NCBI GenBank assembly: GCA_018224345.1 | Contig: JAGTUW010000006.1 | Span: 1-5,462, forward strand | Length of the DNA stretch: 5,462 nt | Origin: Bacteroidota bacterium | GTDB lineage: Bacteria > Bacteroidota > Ignavibacteria > SZUA-365 | Direction of reading: 5' to 3' | Part shown: positions 4,454-5,462 of the stretch, piece after piece | Numbering within the stretch: position 1 is the first letter of the stretch | Layout of the letters: every line of letters begins with the position of its first letter | Made by a program: the position numbers and the translations under genes | Notes under the pieces: generated by a model | The model's input: only the letters and a program-made list of their open reading frames with translations | What the model was told of the DNA's origin: nothing | The model's database searches: none

Positions 4454-5462
4454 ATGAGTATCAATATGAATTTCCGAATATTTTATTCCCTGCTCTTTAT
4501 GCTTCTCCTGTTGCAGCCGGTCTATGCGGCCAATTATGTCGTGCGCAGTACGGCCGACGCAGGGACACATACACTTCGCTGGGCCATACTGCAGTCCAAT
4601 GCCAATCCGGGTCCCGACATCATCACCTTCGACATATCCGGCGATGGACCCCGTATCATTTCCTTGGGCTCGGCACTCCCTCCACTGTCCGATCCTGCCG
4701 GTGTCATCATCGATGGGCTCTCCCAGCCACACAGCGGCCTCGGCAAACATCCACCGGCCACGATGCGCTTGCGTATCGTCATCGACGGACGTCGCGCCGG
4801 CAACACACCGGGAATCTGGGTACACTCTCCGTCGAATCAGGTAAAGGGACTGGTGATCAACAACTTCGCCGAGGAAGGCATACGAATTCAGGCAATCAAA
4901 TCCGGGACCAGAGACAATGTCATTCGACATTGCATCATCGGCCTCGACGCAAACGGCGTGACTGTCCGTCCGAATGGAGGTGAAACACTGCACACTCACT
5001 GGGCGGGGATCAGCATCGTCAGCTATTCACATGCTCCCGGGCTGGCATATGACAACCTGGTGTTCGGGAATGTCATTTCCGGAAACACAGGCGAGGGAGT
5101 CCTCCTGTCCGATTGCAAGGGCGGACGCATCTATTCAAATACGATCAGCGGTAATTATATCGGATCAACTCTCGCCGGGAAGGCGGCAGCCGGCAATCAA
5201 CGCGACGGTATCCTGCTCATGGGTGGCTGTTATGGCAATACGCTCTCGGGCAATATGATCGTGGGGAATGCGGGCAATGGTATTCATCTCGTAGGTGATA
5301 TCACACGCAACGCGAAGGCGCATCATAACATCGTGAGAAACAACGTCATCGGCATGACCTTCGACAACAAACAACTGGAGAACGCGCTCAACGGGATCAG
5401 TATCGGTGGTCCGGAACCGGATTATCCAGGTGGCTTTGCCTCCGACAATACACTGAGAGAAA
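4454..5462 (+). CDS. Secreted right-handed parallel beta-helix repeat protein, N-terminal part (336 codons), cut by the right edge
   Basis: Probably a secreted or surface protein; substrate unknown. Residues 1-25 form a signal peptide (basic start, core FYSLLFMLLLL, cut after VYA). Next comes a segment typical of secreted beta-helix proteins: NYVVRSTADAG (27-37), TLRWAILQSNANPG (40-53), DIITFDI (55-61) and IDGLSQP (86-92), close to the CSLREA-type pattern (LR.AI...NA..G.D.I.F). Beta-helix coils follow, with repeated N-x-I/V-x-x-N turns: NQVKGLVINNF (128-138), DNVIRHCIIG (154-163), DNLVFGNVISGN (200-211), GRIYSNTISGNYIG (224-237), GNTLSGNMIVGN (261-272) and HNIVRNNVIG (291-300). Three in-frame ATGs compete (4439, 4454, 4466). 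An AAGGA touches the first and is 15 bases from the second. ATG 4466 gives the most compact signal peptide. An in-frame TGA at 4397 bounds the start. The missing C-terminus might carry a type IX secretion sorting domain, as in many relatives; that cannot be seen here. No enzyme motif was recognised. Confidence 0.88.
   Translation, partial: MSINMNFRIFYSLLFMLLLLQPVYAANYVVRSTADAGTHTLRWAILQSNANPGPDIITFDISGDGPRIISLGSALPPLSDPAGVIIDGLSQPHSGLGKHPPATMRLRIVIDGRRAGNTPGIWVHSPSNQVKGLVINNFAEEGIRIQAIKSGTRDNVIRHCIIGLDANGVTVRPNGGETLHTHWAGISIVSYSHAPGLAYDNLVFGNVISGNTGEGVLLSDCKGGRIYSNTISGNYIGSTLAGKAAAGNQRDGILLMGGCYGNTLSGNMIVGNAGNGIHLVGDITRNAKAHHNIVRNNVIGMTFDNKQLENALNGISIGGPEPDYPGGFASDNTLRE

Noticed and set aside
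4376..4999. 207-codon minus-strand open frame
   Set aside because: It is antisense to the beta-helix gene, whose plus-strand frame has a signal peptide and repeated coil motifs. The minus-strand product shows none.

Overview
The window carries five protein genes. Four lie on the minus strand and one, cut by the right edge, on the plus strand. Base composition looks moderate (about half G+C by eye). Three things suggest a Gram-negative bacterium of the Bacteroidetes/Chlorobi/Ignavibacteria (FCB) branch: two small outer-membrane beta-barrel proteins of the PorT/OMP_b-brl type, a secreted right-handed beta-helix protein with an N-terminus common in that branch, and a promoter matching the Bacteroidetes pattern (TTTG, 19 bases, TAnnTTTG). 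Nothing here fixes the species.

Layout, left to right. Positions 1-976 (minus) hold the first 325 codons of a class II, adenosylcobalamin-dependent ribonucleotide reductase (nrdJ). Positions 977-1414 are non-coding and hold a strong promoter-like pair for nrdJ, a leader of about 225 bases, and several short dyads and repeats. Positions 1415-2620 (minus) are anmK, the kinase that recycles anhydro-N-acetylmuramic acid from peptidoglycan turnover. Positions 2687-3394 and 3391-4110 (minus) are two outer-membrane beta-barrel genes that overlap by four bases (GTGA), with a run of eight G at the junction. Positions 4111-4453 are a divergent intergenic region with back-to-back promoter candidates and a leader hairpin. 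From 4454 to the right edge (plus) runs a secreted parallel beta-helix protein.

The two barrel genes and anmK probably form one transcription unit (order: 239-aa barrel, 235-aa barrel, anmK), giving a cell-envelope operon. nrdJ follows but has a 438-base gap and its own promoter candidates, so it is probably transcribed separately. The beta-helix gene is read divergently from the barrel operon. It adds a probable secreted or surface protein, but no functional link is shown.

The most unusual feature is the G8 tract at the barrel-barrel junction. It encodes the tail of the first protein and sits where a Shine-Dalgarno would for the second. A one-base slip there would join the two reading frames. 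No mobile element, CRISPR array, tRNA or rRNA was seen, and no clearly new system is evident.
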